DNA of 64,000 nucleotides, from positions 248,001 through 312,000 of the forward strand of contig NZ_BMFZ01000002.1 in the NCBI RefSeq assembly GCF_014639435.1. The letters run 5' to 3'. A program made the translations under genes and the position numbers. Source of the stretch: Hafnia psychrotolerans (lineage in GTDB: Bacteria; Pseudomonadota; Gammaproteobacteria; Enterobacterales; Enterobacteriaceae). Below are positions 29,238 to 38,080 of the stretch, one piece after another. Under the pieces are notes generated by a model that was not told where the DNA came from, ran no database searches, and saw only the letters and a program-made list of their open reading frames with translations. Position 1 is the first letter of the stretch, and each line of letters starts with the position of its first letter.

Positions 29238-30611
29238 TTATTTTTCCGCAGGGAATCGTGCTGCGCTAAGGCAGCGTTCAATTTGCAGCGCCCAATTCAG
29301 CAATGCACCGTCCCGCATCGACAGGGACGCAACCATCAGCCCCACCGGCGCGGCGTCCACCGGTTGGCAAGGTAGTGATACGGCGCAGCCGTCGAGAAAA
29401 TTGATCACCGCCGGATTACGCAGCACCGCGCCATTGACACGGAAATACACGTTTTCATCCGCTTCCAACGTGTCAATATGCGGCGCAATCAATGGCACTG
29501 TAGGCATCAGCAGCGCGTCATACTCACCAATGACGGCGGCTACCCGGCGCTGCCAGTCGGCGCGCTGTAGCACCAGTTGCCGACGGTCGTTCTCATCGAA
29601 CGCCTCGCCGCGACGGATGCGTGAAATAACCCGGGGGTCATACTTCGCGCTGTTTTGTTCGATCAGGGGCCGGTGCCATAACCAGGACTCCAGCGCGGTA
29701 AATCCGCCGGCGGCGTTGATGCAGGCCAGTTCGCTAAATTCAACGCAGGGGATCTCATCAATACGCGCGCCGGCCCGCCGTAAATGCGCCAACGCGGCGG
29801 AAAACGCCGCCGCTACGTCGTCGTCGAGATCGTCGAGCACCAGCGTTTGCGGTACGGCAAAATGTGCCTGAGCCAGCGTTCTTCGGGCCAGCGTCAACGG
29901 CTGGTCACTGATGATATTGTCGAGCGCCAGGCAACTGGCCACGTCATGGGCTATCACCCCCACCGAGTCCAACGCGGGAGACAATGGCAATACACCGGCA
30001 AGGTCGATACGACGCGCGGTGGGTTTATAGCCGGTCAGCCCGCAAAGGGCTGCGGGAATACGCACCGATCCACCGGTATCACTGCCGACCGAACCTAGGC
30101 ACATACCATCGCTGACGGCAACGGCGCCGCCGGATGACGACCCACCGGGAATGCGGCGTGTGGTACGGTCATAGGGGTTGGCCGGCGTGCCGTAATGCGG
30201 GTTGATCCCCAAACCGGAATAAGCAAACTCGGTCATATTGGTTTTGCCGACGATGACCGCACCAGCACGCAGCAGTCTGTCGACGATGGCGGCATGGCGC
30301 GCGGCGACGGGAGCATCGGCCAATACCACCGAGCCGCCGGTGGTGCTTTCGCCTGCCACGTCGAATAAATCCTTGATAGATACTGGCGCGCCATCCAGGG
30401 CTGAGAGGGGAGTTCCGGCTCTCCGGCGCTCATCGGAGGCTGCCGCCTGTTGCAGTGCCTGCCGGCGATAAATGCGGGTAAAGACGCGCGCGCCTTCACC
30501 CTGAGGATCATCCATTACCGCCAACGCCGCCTCAGTCAACTCCCGGGAGCTGACTGTGCCGGCATTAAGCCGTTCCGCTGCCTGTGATAAGGTCATCTCG
30601 CTCTTTTTCAT
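29238..30611 (-). CDS. Amidase signature family hydrolase (GatA/AtzF-like)
   Basis: 457 residues with the amidase-signature Ser-Ser-Lys triad: Lys in 'GAPVSIKDLFDVAGESTTGG', Ser in 'GGSSSGGAVAVSDG' and the nucleophile in 'GSVGSDTGGSVRIPAALCG'. It would hydrolyse a carboxamide to acid and ammonia. Substrate is unknown; DUF2848 upstream and an acid importer downstream point to catabolism of an imported amide. Ribosome site is moderate. Confidence 0.93.
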   Translation of the reverse strand: MKKSEMTLSQAAERLNAGTVSSRELTEAALAVMDDPQGEGARVFTRIYRRQALQQAAASDERRRAGTPLSALDGAPVSIKDLFDVAGESTTGGSVVLADAPVAARHAAIVDRLLRAGAVIVGKTNMTEFAYSGLGINPHYGTPANPYDRTTRRIPGGSSSGGAVAVSDGMCLGSVGSDTGGSVRIPAALCGLTGYKPTARRIDLAGVLPLSPALDSVGVIAHDVASCLALDNIISDQPLTLARRTLAQAHFAVPQTLVLDDLDDDVAAAFSAALAHLRRAGARIDEIPCVEFSELACINAAGGFTALESWLWHRPLIEQNSAKYDPRVISRIRRGEAFDENDRRQLVLQRADWQRRVAAVIGEYDALLMPTVPLIAPHIDTLEADENVYFRVNGAVLRNPAVINFLDGCAVSLPCQPVDAAPVGLMVASLSMRDGALLNWALQIERCLSAARFPAEK

Positions 30612-30625
30612 AATCGGTGCCCCCC

Positions 30626-31342
30626 TTACGCAACAACCGGTAATTCGGTGCAGTAATAGCGGTGAGTGATGGTCCGGCCCAGGACGTCATCTACCAGCGC
30701 CATTCGGAATTCCGTGGACGGGCGGATGCCACCGATGGCGGCCACCGTTCCGCAGACTATGGCCAAGCCGTCGATCGGCCCGGACGACGGAGGTAGTCCC
30801 CTTGCCAACATTTCTTGGCTAGAGAAATAGCACTCCAGCAGTTCGGCCGGTTTACGCAGGCTGGCCAACGTTCCTTGCTGATACAAACGAAGATCGCCAT
30901 CCTCTCTGATCCAGGAGCGCAAGATGAGTTGGTCCCAGTGCCCTGCCACCTCATGCAGCGGCCAGGCGGTACGGGCTACCGGTTTGGCACAGATTTGCTT
31001 TGATAGCGCGATGCTGTGTGTTTCCAACCGACGATCGGTATGGTCGGACGCCAATGAGACGTAAAGACAGCCCTGATGGGAGAAGACCAGGGGTTCAACT
31101 TCGCCCGACGTCGCGCCCCCCATCACTTCGATAACCTCTTGCTGGGTTAACTGGTTGGCAGCCACGCGATAAAACAACGGTGTTGCACTTGGCCGGGGCA
31201 CGCCCAGCGCTTCAAGTTCACTGATATGGTGCAGGATCGCCTTGGGATCGCGACCGGTCCAGCCGGCAACGATTAATTGATTAATGTCGGTCTGTAGGTG
31301 CCCGGCGCCAGTGGATCCGGGTAGCTCAAAGGTCAATTCCAT
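30626..31342 (-). CDS. DUF2848 family protein
   Basis: 238 residues starting MELTFELPGSTGAGHLQTDI. 'VAGWTGRDPKAILHHISELE', 'LGVPRPSATPLFYRVAANQL' and 'LYVSLASDHTDRRLETHSIA' match DUF2848, which is distantly related to the fumarylacetoacetate hydrolase fold. Members are often linked to GntR regulators and amidases. No reaction is established to my knowledge. First gene of the operon, facing the GntR gene across a long palindrome. Confidence 0.85.
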   Translation of the reverse strand: MELTFELPGSTGAGHLQTDINQLIVAGWTGRDPKAILHHISELEALGVPRPSATPLFYRVAANQLTQQEVIEVMGGATSGEVEPLVFSHQGCLYVSLASDHTDRRLETHSIALSKQICAKPVARTAWPLHEVAGHWDQLILRSWIREDGDLRLYQQGTLASLRKPAELLECYFSSQEMLARGLPPSSGPIDGLAIVCGTVAAIGGIRPSTEFRMALVDDVLGRTITHRYYCTELPVVA

Positions 31343-31365
31343 AGTTGCCAGCTCGCTATATTGGA

Positions 31366-31413
31366 TTAATTAATGAAAATATCGTGAAATTTCACTGTAT
31401 TTTCATTAATTAA
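31366..31413. promoter_or_regulatory. 48-bp palindrome, probable GntR operator
   Basis: TTAATTAATGAAAATA (31366-31381) is mirrored by TATTTTCATTAATTAA (31398-31413). The centre GTGAAATTTCAC is itself a perfect palindrome on the same axis. It lies between the divergent DUF2848 operon and the gntR-type gene, so autoregulation and control of the operon are likely. Confidence 0.8.
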
Positions 31414-31477
31414 ATAAGCGATTTTCATGCCACCTTTTGTGTAGAATGACTAAAATGTTTTAAACAGGACATTACGC

Positions 31478-32155
31478 GTGAAATCTTCTGATACCGTGAG
31501 CCAAGATTTGCCGATGGATGATGAGTCCGATTTGTCGCTCAATGAGCTGGCCTACCGCCGTTTTAAACAGGCGCTGGTAACGCTGAGCTATAAACCGGGT
31601 GATTTTCTCAATACGGCGCAGGTGATGAATGAGCTGGATATGGGTAGAACACCGATCAACCAGGCGATCCACCGCCTGGCCAATGAGGGCATGCTGCAAA
31701 TTATTCCGCGCAAGGGTGTGATGGTATCGCCGCTCTCCATTGACGACGCGCTGGAGCTGATTGAGGTTCGGCTGGCGAATGAGATGTTATGTGTGAAACT
31801 GGCCAGCAAACGAATTTCCGCTGCGGACGTTGCCGACCTGAGGGAAATAAACGAACGAATTGCCGACGCATGCCGTACCCGGGAGCGTGACCGGATGATG
31901 GCCCTGGATTACCAGTTTCACCAATTGCTGGCGCAAATCGCCGGCAACGCGATGCTGGCGGATATTTTGCGGGTTCTGCATGCCAAGGCACAACGATTCT
32001 GGGCCAGTTCGCTGTCGAAAGAGGGCCATATGCAGGAAGTTATCGCGGAACATCAGGCGATCATTGCCGCGCTGGCCGCACAGGACAGCGAAGCAGCCGT
32101 GCTTGCGGCAGAGGCACATATTCTATCATTCCGCGGTGCCCTGCTTCGGGGATAA
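31478..32155 (+). CDS. GntR family regulator (FCD type)
   Basis: 225 residues from GTG 31478 with AGGA 8 bp upstream. Winged helix: 'LNTAQVMNELDMGRTPINQA', 'RLANEGMLQIIPRKGVMVSP'. FCD effector domain from about 90 ('EVRLANEMLCVKLASKRIS', 'LDYQFHQLLAQIAGNAMLAD'). It is divergent from the DUF2848-amidase operon and probably its local regulator. Confidence 0.92.
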   Translation: MKSSDTVSQDLPMDDESDLSLNELAYRRFKQALVTLSYKPGDFLNTAQVMNELDMGRTPINQAIHRLANEGMLQIIPRKGVMVSPLSIDDALELIEVRLANEMLCVKLASKRISAADVADLREINERIADACRTRERDRMMALDYQFHQLLAQIAGNAMLADILRVLHAKAQRFWASSLSKEGHMQEVIAEHQAIIAALAAQDSEAAVLAAEAHILSFRGALLRG

Positions 32156-32187
32156 GCCAAATCACGCGACGCGGATTTCATTAGCAA

Positions 32188-32382
32188 ATGACAGACCTCA
32201 AATTTGTCGGGTCGCTGCGCGCCGGACAAAGCATGGCGGCTATCCTGAGCCTGCTGGAAACTGCGAAACTGAACGGCCACGACCCTTATATCTGGCTGCG
32301 GGATGTGTTAACACGGTTGCCCTCCTGGCCTAACAGCCGAATAAACGAGTTATTGCCTTACGCCGAGAACAGCTTCACCTAA
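32188..32382 (+). pseudogene. IS66 family transposase (TnpC) C-terminal remnant
   Basis: The 64-residue frame reads 'LLETAKLNGHDPYIWLRDVL' and 'TRLPSWPNSRINELLPY', which is the conserved extreme C terminus of IS66 transposases. The remaining 400 or more residues are absent. A remnant of the accompanying TnpA lies at 34430, so an IS66 copy may have been split here. Confidence 0.8.
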
Positions 32383-32534
32383 CCCTTGCCGCTTCGATCG
32401 ATTTCCCCTCTCTGCTAGTACTGTGAGGTGCGAAAACGCTTTTTGTAGCCTAAGTTCGGGAACTCCGTATAGGCGTTCCCTTGAGATAGTGAGAACCACG
32501 ACTATCCGTAACCGACTAGTGGGAAATCACGGAC

Positions 32535-33083
32535 CTAAAATACGTCAAATCCCTCTTTCGGCCTAAATCCGCTCTCTAGACCAAGTAAGGATTCAGACAT
32601 TTCGGCTATTGGAAAGGTGTGTACAAAAAGTTGTTTTAAGCGCCGTTTATCGATTCGCCACCCCTTGGGTGTACGTTTCCAATGGTCCAGCCAATAGCCC
32701 ACGAGGAAAACATTTCCATCAGACTTTTTAGTCTCGTGCATGTGAACATGTAGTGAGATCGAGGTCGCCTCATCGCCGCTGATGATAATCTTTACGGGAT
32801 GTTCAAGGTGCGCCCAGAGCGTGAAGTATTTCTCGATGCCACCGTCGTTTGAATCCTTTCCACGCATCATTTCAATATACGTTTCCAAGCCTACCGGCTC
32901 TGTCATTCCGGTGTCACCGATATCGAACGTGACGTCATCAGAAAATACCTCTGACCATTCGCGGTATGAGTCCTGATCCTTCCATCCCGGCTGGTGAAAA
33001 TCCTGCCCTAATGCGTATGTTGCAATGCGCTCATGGATCTCAGCACGGTCCATCAAATATCGTACATCTTCTTCCAACGACAT
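32535..33083 (-). CDS. SnoaL-like / NTF2-superfamily protein
   Basis: 182 residues from ATG 33083 (AAGGGGC upstream). A longer frame from 33137 is less likely. The segment 'MDRAEIHERIATYALGQDFH' and the C-terminal 'YWLDHWKRTPKGWRIDKRRL' are typical of SnoaL_4 cone-shaped barrels found in aromatic hydroxylase subunits, dehydratases and cyclases. No partner enzyme is nearby. The divergent LysR gene begins 240 bp away and may regulate it. Function open. Confidence 0.75.
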   Translation of the reverse strand: MSLEEDVRYLMDRAEIHERIATYALGQDFHQPGWKDQDSYREWSEVFSDDVTFDIGDTGMTEPVGLETYIEMMRGKDSNDGGIEKYFTLWAHLEHPVKIIISGDEATSISLHVHMHETKKSDGNVFLVGYWLDHWKRTPKGWRIDKRRLKQLFVHTFPIAEMSESLLGLESGFRPKEGFDVF

Positions 33084-33323
33084 AAAGCCCCTTAAAAATC
33101 GATAATTGTGATGTGTTAGCACCACCACCTGGTGCATGGTATTCAGTGTTCACGCCCCATGTCGCTTTCTGCGCCATTGAATTTTGACGCCGACATTTTT
33201 TATATCAGCCAGCCCGGTATGCTCAATTGCGGACATGGTGCATTCCTTTGTTGTGTTGCCAGAAGTATGAACCGGGGAGAAAACTGTTGGTACCGAGTCG
33301 CTCGTCAAGGTAGTATTGAAATT

Positions 33324-34247
33324 ATGTCCACACAATTTGACAACGTGTCACTCTCGCAGCTCCGCTGCTTCATAGCGGTCATCGACGCCCGATCGTTTGC
33401 CGGTGCTGCCCGCCACTTGGCGCTGACCACCTCTGGGGTCTCGAAAACAATTTCGCGGCTGGAGGCGGCTTATGGATTACGCCTGCTGCATCGCTCGACC
33501 CACTCGATTTCGCCGACTGAGGCCGGCGAGAAATTGATTGGACCGGCACGCGCGGTGCTGAACGGAGCAGCGGAAATCGACGCCATCCTCACTCACGCAA
33601 GCAAGAGCGCCGCAATGGGAAACGTCCGAATTAGTGCGCCTCCTGCTTTTATTCGCCGCTGCCTCGTGCCACTTCTACCGGCATTCATCGAACGGCATCC
33701 CGACATCGTTCTTGATTTACGGGCCAGTGACGCGATCGTCGATCTTGCAGAAGTTGGACTTGATCTCGCGATCCGCAGCGGGCCGCTCGATGGTGTGCCT
33801 GGGCACGTTGGTCGGTTGTGGTTCGAATTCGACTGGGTCACGTGTGGATCGCCCAGCTACCTGAAACGGCGCGGAACGCCGAGGACTCCGGCCGATCTTG
33901 CCACGCATGGCTTGATTGGTTATCGCAATACGCGCACGGGCCTCGTCGAGCCCTGGCGACTCCGCGCCGAAAGTTTCCCGCGACCACCCGCCTGGAGTTT
34001 CGTTACCGACGATGCTGAATCGGTCTTACAAGCCGCGGTAAATGGCGCGGGAATTATGTGGGGCCCAAGATGGTTGGCAGCCGACGGGCTCGCCTCCGGT
34101 AAGGTGATCGAGGTGCTGCCGGATTGGCGGGGGAACACGACGCCGGTGTCCATCCTACGCCGAGGGCAAACCCTGCTGCCAACCCGCGTACGAGCGGTGA
34201 TCGACTTTCTCCGCTCTCGGGCAGCGACCTTTGGCGAAGCTAAATAG
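33324..34247 (+). CDS. LysR family regulator
   Basis: 307 residues from ATG 33324; the longer upstream frame from 33132 would exceed the family length. HTH: 'FAGAARHLALTTSGVSKTIS', then 'RLEAAYGLRLLHRSTHSISP'. Effector domain includes 'VGLDLAIRSGPLDGVPGHVG' and 'AAVNGAGIMWGPRWLAADGL'. It resembles the DsdC/AaeR-PA-type group and is probably the regulator of the divergent SnoaL-like gene. Its GC content looks higher than the genes downstream. Confidence 0.9.
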   Translation: MSTQFDNVSLSQLRCFIAVIDARSFAGAARHLALTTSGVSKTISRLEAAYGLRLLHRSTHSISPTEAGEKLIGPARAVLNGAAEIDAILTHASKSAAMGNVRISAPPAFIRRCLVPLLPAFIERHPDIVLDLRASDAIVDLAEVGLDLAIRSGPLDGVPGHVGRLWFEFDWVTCGSPSYLKRRGTPRTPADLATHGLIGYRNTRTGLVEPWRLRAESFPRPPAWSFVTDDAESVLQAAVNGAGIMWGPRWLAADGLASGKVIEVLPDWRGNTTPVSILRRGQTLLPTRVRAVIDFLRSRAATFGEAK

Positions 34248-34429
34248 GCGATGCAGTCACAGTTTTGATTGTCGTGTGTAATGGCCTGCTTGGCCTGCTT
34301 GGCCTCCGCGAAAGTGAAATAACCGCCATCAGGGATCCATTGTAGGCGTCACGTCTGCGCCATCTGTTAATTGCTCACCGATTTGATGAATATAGTGTCC
34401 ATCAATTATTTTAATGGACGCAATGCATC

Positions 34430-34657
34430 GTGGATAAGCAACCCGCCAAATCTTCTCGCCGTCGCCCCAATTTCCCCCTGGATTTCAAAATCAGCTTGGT
34501 GGAACAGTCGCTCCAGCCTGGTGTTTTTATTGCACAGTTGGTGCGGGAGCCACACGGATGTCATGGCTTATCGCGATCGAAACCGTGCCACTTTGGTTAT
34601 TCTGTCCAGCGCCAACCATCCGGCAGTGGCAAGGCCAAATTGGTGGCAGCAATCTAG
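34430..34657 (+). pseudogene. IS66-type TnpA (accessory ORF) remnant
   Basis: 'SSRRRPNFPLDFKISLVEQS' and 'LQPGVFIAQLVREPHG' match the N-terminal HTH of IS66 TnpA proteins (RRRPN-x-FK-x-LVEQSL pattern). The reading then departs from the family, so the gene is frameshifted and truncated. Confidence 0.6.
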
Positions 34658-34732
34658 TGTTAAGCAGTAGCAAAATTGCAAAGCCTGCTATGTTGTATAT
34701 TCTGGTGGCAAGCCGATCTTCAAGGGGTTTAT

Positions 34733-35200
34733 ATGAGCAAGTCGCTTGACGCAGTCCTTTCGGTACGCCGCGCGGAAGAAGATGAAGCAGAATTAGTGCG
34801 TGGGATAGTGTGTGCAGCCTATTCCAAATGGATTTCGGTTATTGGTCGCGAACCGACTCCCATGACGGTCGATTTTAACAAGACCGTCCGTGAGCATGAT
34901 ATTAACCTCGCTATTGTCGCAGGGGAAGTTGTCGGCCTGATCGAAGTATGGCCAGGTGCCGATCATTTCTGGATAGAAAATATAGCGGTCCACCCGCACT
35001 GGCAGGGAATGGGGATCGGGCGAACATTACTGGCGCATGTTGAAAGTAAGGCAGCTCAATCGAAGCTTGGGGAAATCCGCTTGCAGACGAACGAGGCGTT
35101 CGAGGCGAACATCGCACTATATACAGTACTCGGATATAAAATCGATAGACGTGAACCGTTCAAAGGTGGGACGACCGTTTTTATGAGCAAAAAACTGTAA
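34733..35200 (+). CDS. GNAT family N-acetyltransferase
   Basis: 155 residues from ATG 34733. Acetyl-CoA-binding motif A is visible as 'IENIAVHPHWQGMGIGRTLL', with motif B 'LQTNEAFEANIALYTVLGYK' and the end 'GTTVFMSKKL'. Substrate not predictable. A singleton in the accessory mosaic. Confidence 0.9.
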   Translation: MSKSLDAVLSVRRAEEDEAELVRGIVCAAYSKWISVIGREPTPMTVDFNKTVREHDINLAIVAGEVVGLIEVWPGADHFWIENIAVHPHWQGMGIGRTLLAHVESKAAQSKLGEIRLQTNEAFEANIALYTVLGYKIDRREPFKGGTTVFMSKKL

Positions 35201-35598
35201 TGGTTACTAAAACTGACCACAGTACAAAGTTTTCTTGGAACATTTTAATGTTGGTTTCTGACCCTGATCTGCCCGTTGAAGGATCAAGGGCAGTTATCAG
35301 GGAAAAACCGAATTATTAGTCCGAGTTGTAAAGTGTTATCAGGCAGCAAAAAGACTTCAAATAAAAGTGTTAATAAAGAAAACTCCGCTGTATGAATTCA
35401 TTACATTGGGAAAAGCCTCTTACTACGGAGTTTTGCCAAATGGCTGGAGCGAAGCAGAGCAGAACACCCCACCTCGGTTGATCGGAGCCTGCCCCGCGCG
35501 GCACAGCATACAGTAAGGTGAACATGTGCAACCGATACAATATGTAGCGTTTTCCACAGAAACGGGGCCGATAAGTAGGGGGCGGAAGAATTGGCGTT
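35201..35598. other. Gene-free interval with decayed sequence
   Basis: No intact gene. AAAACTCCG (about 35380) and CGGAGTTTT (about 35427) form a distant inverted repeat. An aborted frame MCNRYNM at about 35525 resembles the start of an SRAP (YedK/HMCES) protein but stops at once. Probably a scar of earlier rearrangements. Confidence 0.35.
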
Positions 35599-35976
35599 TT
35601 ACCGAACTCTTATTAAGCGCGCAGAGTTGAGTACTGAATCATCGATTTCGTAAAACTTTCGTTCTGCGCGGATTGGGAAAGGATTCTCAATTTTCTTGAT
35701 TGTTTTTATCTCCCAAGCGAACCAACCTGCTTCATAATAAGATGCGCACGCTTCAAGGATATCCTCTTGTCTAAACTCTCTGATGTCTCCCAAGGTAATG
35801 ATAGCGACAGCGGTTCCAACCTCCCCTTGGCCATCGGTCGTGAGGAAGTGTTCATTTTCAACCAGTAATATCTCTTCCCCTGTTCGAACGTCAGGCTTCC
35901 ATCGCCTTATTTCTAGCGTTTTTAGACCATTTGCGATTCGAGTTCCGGCAGGCCGAACAATTGAAAGTGCTTTCAT
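35599..35976 (-). CDS. ASCH domain protein
   Basis: 125 residues if started at MKALSIVRPAGTRIANGLKT (ATG 35976). 'GLKTLEIRRWKPDVRTGEEI' is the classic ASCH (PUA-like RNA-binding) signature. The frame extends upstream to 36084, with an alternative ATG at 36003, but those residues do not look family-like. ASCH proteins bind or process RNA or modified nucleosides; the precise role is unknown. Confidence 0.75.
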   Translation of the reverse strand: MKALSIVRPAGTRIANGLKTLEIRRWKPDVRTGEEILLVENEHFLTTDGQGEVGTAVAIITLGDIREFRQEDILEACASYYEAGWFAWEIKTIKKIENPFPIRAERKFYEIDDSVLNSARLIRVR

Positions 35977-36195
35977 TGGAATCTCATCAATATTTATTAA
36001 CATATCATGGTGTTCATAATGCACGTCTTTGGCACAGAGCTGTCGATGCAACACGATGGGACTGCTGTGAGTGGCAACGGGCATAGCATCTTCGGGATAG
36101 CCAGGAATCAGAGTTGTCCCATCACCCGCTTCGGGATGATGCTTTTCCAGGCAGGATACTTTATGCTGGTCATCGTCTTTTTGTAGGATATCGCC

Positions 36196-36648
36196 ATGAT
36201 AACCGTAGAGAAATCAGATCCATTTTCTTCAGAATCCCATCGCTTAATCGAAATGCTGTCAGCAGAACTTGCCGCTATTACGGGTGATAACGGCAAAAGC
36301 AATTTCACTGTTGATGCAATGAATGGTGACAAGGCGTTATGGGTATTGGCAAAGAATGCCCAAGGCGATGCGATAGGATGCGGCGCTATCCGGCCATTAA
36401 CGCACAATATTGCCGAGCTTAAGAGAATGTTTTCAGACCGAAGTGTGCCAGGCGTGGGTAGCGCTTTACTCACTTTTCTGGAAACCTCCGCAAAGGAAAT
36501 GGGATATCTCGAGCTGAGGCTGGAAACCCGACAGATCAACCATCGGGCGGTAAATTTTTACGAGAAAAATGGATATGTCCGTATTGAGAATTATGGCCCA
36601 TACATAGGCAGAGAAGAGGCAGTCTGTTTCTCAAAGGCATTGTGCTAA
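36196..36648 (+). CDS. GNAT family N-acetyltransferase
   Basis: 150 residues, starting MITVEKSDPFSSESHRLIEM. Conserved parts are 'DAIGCGAIRPLTHNIAELKR', 'SALLTFLETSAKEMGYLELR' and 'NFYEKNGYVRIENYGPYIGR', the latter typical of the YesJ/PhnO-type GNAT subgroup. Target unknown. Confidence 0.88.
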   Translation: MITVEKSDPFSSESHRLIEMLSAELAAITGDNGKSNFTVDAMNGDKALWVLAKNAQGDAIGCGAIRPLTHNIAELKRMFSDRSVPGVGSALLTFLETSAKEMGYLELRLETRQINHRAVNFYEKNGYVRIENYGPYIGREEAVCFSKALC

Positions 36649-36790
36649 TGGCATTAATGGAGCTTAATCTCCGCGCTTGTCACCAGAAAAAGAGTTGTCA
36701 TACCTGCAATGAGCGGACGTTAATCTCACACGGGCATAATCAGTTTGTCGGAAGCGCTCTAAATGTGGACGGTTCGAATGACAGGAGCAT

Positions 36791-37273
36791 TTAGATTTCA
36801 AGTGCAGCAAGAATTACGGTTTCCATTTTCTCTGGGGTGGTGAACGGTGCAAAACGCTTGAGTGGTTTGCCGTCCCGTCCGATCAGGAATTTAGTGAAGT
36901 TCCACTTTATCCTTCCACCCAGCACGCCGGGCAATTCGTCTTTCAGATAACGAAACACCGGATGCGTAGCGGCGCCGTTGACCTCCACTTTCTCGAACAT
37001 CGGGAAGCTCACACCGTAGTTGATGTGGCAGGTCTGCGCGATTTCGGCGGCGTCTCCGGGTTCCTGCTTACCGAATTGGTTGCAGGGGAAACCAAGCACG
37101 ACCAGGCCGTGGGCGGTGTACTTCTTGTAAAGCGCTTCAAGCCCTGCGTATTGTGGCGTGAAGCCACAATGGCTGGCGGTGTTAACCACCAGAACCAGCT
37201 TACCCGCGTAGTCGGCCATAGAGATAAGCTGGCCACCCAGACTGGTGGCCGTAAGTTGATGAAAGGTGATCAT
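36791..37273 (-). CDS. Glutathione peroxidase family protein
   Basis: 160 residues from ATG 37273 (GAGGATTCC upstream); ATG 37300 is also in frame. It has the peroxidatic Cys in 'LVVNTASHCGFTPQYAGLEA', 'GFPCNQFGKQEPGD' with Gln and the second Cys, and 'IKWNFTKFLIGRDG' with Trp-Asn. Cys-type enzymes of this family (BtuE-like) reduce hydrogen or lipid peroxides, usually with thioredoxin. A cytoplasmic location is likely since no signal is seen. Confidence 0.92.
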   Translation of the reverse strand: MITFHQLTATSLGGQLISMADYAGKLVLVVNTASHCGFTPQYAGLEALYKKYTAHGLVVLGFPCNQFGKQEPGDAAEIAQTCHINYGVSFPMFEKVEVNGAATHPVFRYLKDELPGVLGGRIKWNFTKFLIGRDGKPLKRFAPFTTPEKMETVILAALEI

Positions 37274-37460
37274 GTCGGAATCCTCAGAGCAGATTGGCAA
37301 AGTCGAACGAAAAGAACAACAAACAGGTGACCTTTGACCGGCTAAAGGCCTCGTGCAGCTATGAGTGAGATAGCGTCATTAGCGGCGATTCAATGAGAAT
37401 TCACAACCGCGGCTGGCAGCCCGCCCGGTCAACCATAAAATCCATTATGGCGGTGATGCA

Positions 37461-37763
37461 CTACAGCAAACTCGCGCTTTTCGTTGCGTCCTGTGGACCT
37501 GGATTACATTGTTCTTTTGTTCCAGGCAGATAAAACGTGCCGTTCTCATCAGGATTCGTTCCTCCTGGGCATCCTGCTCTACCTGGTGAGTTATCTGAAC
37601 TGCCTCCGTCTGAACCTCTTCCTCCGTCGGTACCGGGTTTACCGGGTTGCCCCATAGACCCACCATTACCACCATCCCCTCCCTTTCCTCCCGCACCACC
37701 ATTTCCAGCACTGACAGAAAAAGCGACAAGCGCGAAAATACAGACAAAAAGGTGTTTACCCAT
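37461..37763 (-). CDS. Small secreted Gly-rich collagen-like protein
   Basis: 100 residues from ATG 37763 (GGAGATGCACAT upstream). MGKHLFVCIFALVAFSVSA is a signal peptide. The mature part is a Gly-rich stretch with G-x-x periodicity (GGAGGKGGDGGNGG, GQPGKPGTDGGRG), followed by a Cys-containing tail (AGCPGG, EQCNPG). The two Cys could form a disulfide. An overlapping frame in another phase is only a shadow. No known family is recognised; adhesin, matrix or peptide-toxin roles are all possible. Confidence 0.6.
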   Translation of the reverse strand: MGKHLFVCIFALVAFSVSAGNGGAGGKGGDGGNGGSMGQPGKPGTDGGRGSDGGSSDNSPGRAGCPGGTNPDENGTFYLPGTKEQCNPGPQDATKSASLL

Positions 37764-38080
37764 ATGTGCATCTCCATTATTGAATAGGCTCATGCTAGCG
37801 ACATGAATTTACCACAATATCCGTTGACGCTACCCTCCATCAATTAACGTATTTTGGTGTTTGAAACGTCCGCGCCAGGCACTCATCCTCCTCTCGAAAC
37901 ATCGCCGGCAGCGTTGAGCGAACCTAACATCGTGTTGTGTTTATCAACGGGTAGCAGGTCAGCACTGCGACCTTATCCAGGAAAGCTCGATTCTCTCTAC
38001 ATCCATAGTTCAGTTATTAACGAAGTATCTATGTCTCTAACAATTACAATTGGGCAAAAATTATTTGAGGATGCCGATTG

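Noticed and set aside
26829..32400. Genomic island inserted at tRNA-Asn
   Set aside because: No integrase gene and no repeat of the tRNA 3' end were found downstream within the window.
35525..35548. Start of an SRAP/YedK-like protein (MCNRYNM)
   Set aside because: Stops after seven codons and no continuation was found in other phases.
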